DNA of 5,953 bases from Candidatus Methylomirabilota bacterium (GTDB lineage Bacteria > Methylomirabilota > Methylomirabilia > Methylomirabilales > 2-02-FULL-66-22), in contig JACQVO010000100.1 in the NCBI GenBank assembly GCA_016209725.1, positions 1 through 5,953 of the forward strand. The letters are read 5' to 3'. Both the position numbers and the translations under genes were made by a program. A model generated the notes under the pieces. It made no database searches and was not told where the DNA came from. It worked only from the letters and a program-made list of their open reading frames with translations. Below are positions 4,578 to 5,953 of this stretch, one piece after another. The first letter of the stretch is position 1. Each line of letters starts with the position of its first letter.

Positions 4578-5953
4578 ATGACGCCGAAAGAGGTCGTGAA
4601 GTTCGCCAAGGAGCAGGGCTCGCGGATGGTGGACCTCAAGTTCATGGACTTCCCGGGGATGTGGCAGCACTTCACGGTGCCCATCGCCCAGCTCGAGGAG
4701 GCCTCCTTCGAGGAAGGGTTCGGCTTCGACGGCAGCTCGATCCGCGGGTGGCAGGCGATCCATGCCAGCGACATGCTGGTGATTCCGGACGCGACGACGG
4801 CGGTCATGGACCCCTTTACCGAGATCCCGACCCTCAGCCTCATCTGCAATATCGTGGATCCCATCACCAAGGAGAAGTACAGCCGTGATCCCCGCAACAT
4901 CTCCCAGAAGGCCGAGGACTATCTGAAGTCCACCGGGATCGCCGACAAGGCCTACTTCGGGCCCGAGGCGGAATTCTTCATCTTCGACGACATCCGCTAT
5001 GACTTCCGGGAGAACTGCGGCTACTACTACATCAACTCGGTGGAGGGGCAGTGGAACACCGGGGCCGAGGAGAAGCCCAACCTGGGTTACAAGGCCCGCT
5101 ACAAGGAGGGCTACTTCCCGGTGCCGCCCACCGACAGCATGATGGACATCCGCACGGAGATGGTCCTGACGATGGAGAAGGTTGGAATCGCCGTGGAGGC
5201 CCAGCATCACGAGGTGGCCACGGCCGGCCAGGCCGAGATCGACATGCGGTTCAATACCCTGACGAAGATCGCCGACAGCCTCATGTGGTACAAGTACATC
5301 CTCAAGAACGTGGCGCGGAAGCACGGGAAGACCGTCACCCTCATGCCCAAACCGTTGTTCAACGACAACGGCTCGGGTATGCACACGCACCAGAGCCTGT
5401 GGAAGGGCGGGCAGCCGCTCTTCGCCGGGAACGGCTACGCCGGGCTCTCAGATCTGGCCCTCTGGTACATCGGCGGGATCCTCAAGCACGCCCCGGCCCT
5501 GTGCGCCCTGGTGGCGCCCACGACCAACTCCTACAAGCGGCTGGTGCCCGGCTTCGAGGCTCCGGTCAATCTGGCCTATTCGAGCCGGAACCGCAGCGCC
5601 GGGATCCGCATCCCCATGTACTCCCCGAGCCCGAAGGCCAAGCGGATCGAGGTGCGCTTCCCCGATTGCAGTTGCAACGGGTATCTGGCCTTCTCGGCCA
5701 TGCTGATGGCCGGCCTGGACGGCATCCAGAACAAGATCGACCCCGGCTCGCCGCTGGACAAGGACATCTACGAGCTGGGGCCGGAGGAGCTGAAGGAAGT
5801 CCCGTCAGTGCCTGGCTCGCTGGACGCGGCCCTCGCGGCGCTGGAAAACGACCACGAGTTCATGCTCAAGGGGGATGTGTTCACCCAGGATGCCGTGGAG
5901 ACCTGGATCGACTACAAGCGGAAGCGAGAGGTGGACCCGGTGCGCCTCCGCCC
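4578..5953 (+). CDS. glnA: Glutamine synthetase, type I beta (3' end cut by window)
   Basis: It makes L-glutamine from glutamate, ammonia and ATP as a cytoplasmic dodecamer. The start ATG 4578 follows GGGAGGAG (4561-4568) with 9 bases of spacing. 458 codons are visible without a stop; the last residues DPVRLR are normally followed by about a dozen more, so the gene is nearly complete. Family signatures: FDGSSIRGWQ (Asp51 onward), metal-binding Glu130 and Glu132 in GPEAEFF, HHEVATAGQAEID, NGSGMHTHQS with His269, APTTNSYKRLVPGFEAPVN, and NRSAGIRIP with Arg339 and Arg344. The extra loop after the EAEFF motif and the DKDIYEL segment with Tyr398 (Tyr397 in numbering without Met) mark the GSI-beta class, which is switched off by GlnE adenylylation at that tyrosine. 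It lies 112 bp after glnB in the same direction, most likely one operon. Confidence 0.97.
   Translation, partial: MTPKEVVKFAKEQGSRMVDLKFMDFPGMWQHFTVPIAQLEEASFEEGFGFDGSSIRGWQAIHASDMLVIPDATTAVMDPFTEIPTLSLICNIVDPITKEKYSRDPRNISQKAEDYLKSTGIADKAYFGPEAEFFIFDDIRYDFRENCGYYYINSVEGQWNTGAEEKPNLGYKARYKEGYFPVPPTDSMMDIRTEMVLTMEKVGIAVEAQHHEVATAGQAEIDMRFNTLTKIADSLMWYKYILKNVARKHGKTVTLMPKPLFNDNGSGMHTHQSLWKGGQPLFAGNGYAGLSDLALWYIGGILKHAPALCALVAPTTNSYKRLVPGFEAPVNLAYSSRNRSAGIRIPMYSPSPKAKRIEVRFPDCSCNGYLAFSAMLMAGLDGIQNKIDPGSPLDKDIYELGPEELKEVPSVPGSLDAALAALENDHEFMLKGDVFTQDAVETWIDYKRKREVDPVRLR

Noticed and set aside
4509..5390. Minus-strand open frame of 293 codons opposite glnA
   Set aside because: The opposite strand encodes unmistakable glutamine synthetase, and the minus frame shows no domain or ribosome binding site that I recognise.

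Overview
The window is a high-GC bacterial chromosome segment in which every real gene lies on the plus strand. It holds the 3' end of a galactose-1-phosphate uridylyltransferase gene (galT). Next comes a gene-free, repeat-filled spacer of about 300 bp, then a large soluble sensor histidine kinase and a lone-receiver response regulator. The window ends with the nitrogen-control pair glnB (PII protein) and glnA (type I glutamine synthetase), the latter cut by the window edge about a dozen residues before its expected end. The codon bias, the GAF-rich kinase, the galT tail and the short-period intergenic repeats would fit an uncultured soil or groundwater lineage such as NC10/Methylomirabilota or Rokubacteria, or a deltaproteobacterium-like group. 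This placement is inference from general knowledge and no search was run.

Layout. 2-151: galT tail. 152-448: no gene, but a dense stack of inverted repeats. These are a 14-bp palindrome directly after the galT stop, a perfect 18-bp palindrome embedded in TGACCAA heptamers, a compound element at 239-320 that can fold as a three-way junction, and a degenerate inverted copy of the heptamer/palindrome motif. 449-3487: histidine kinase with four GAF domains, then HisKA and HATPase_c. 3553-3909: CheY-like receiver. 3910-4126: control region ending in a good sigma-54 (RpoN) -24/-12 element. 4127-4465: glnB. 4466-4577: spacer with two potential hairpins. 4578 to the window end: glnA.

How the genes work together. 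GlnA makes glutamine from glutamate and ammonia. GlnB reports nitrogen and carbon status. GlnB keeps Tyr51, its uridylylation site, and GlnA keeps the GSI-beta adenylylation tyrosine (Tyr398), so the classical GlnD/GlnE covalent cascade probably operates in this organism, although those genes are not here. The sigma-54 element upstream of glnB indicates control by an RpoN-dependent activator. The kinase and receiver form a probable two-gene signalling operon next to this module. A functional link to nitrogen is only suggested by position, since the receiver has no output domain.

The most unusual element is inside the kinase gene. An in-frame insertion of about 126 bp interrupts the ATP-binding domain between the N box and the G1 box. 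It is built from four octamers of one type (GTCRANNG) facing at least five octamers of the reverse-complement type (NNNTCGAC). It looks like a palindromic short-repeat element that entered a coding sequence and was tolerated as a loop. I saw no CRISPR array, tRNA, rRNA, insertion sequence or recognisable defence system.
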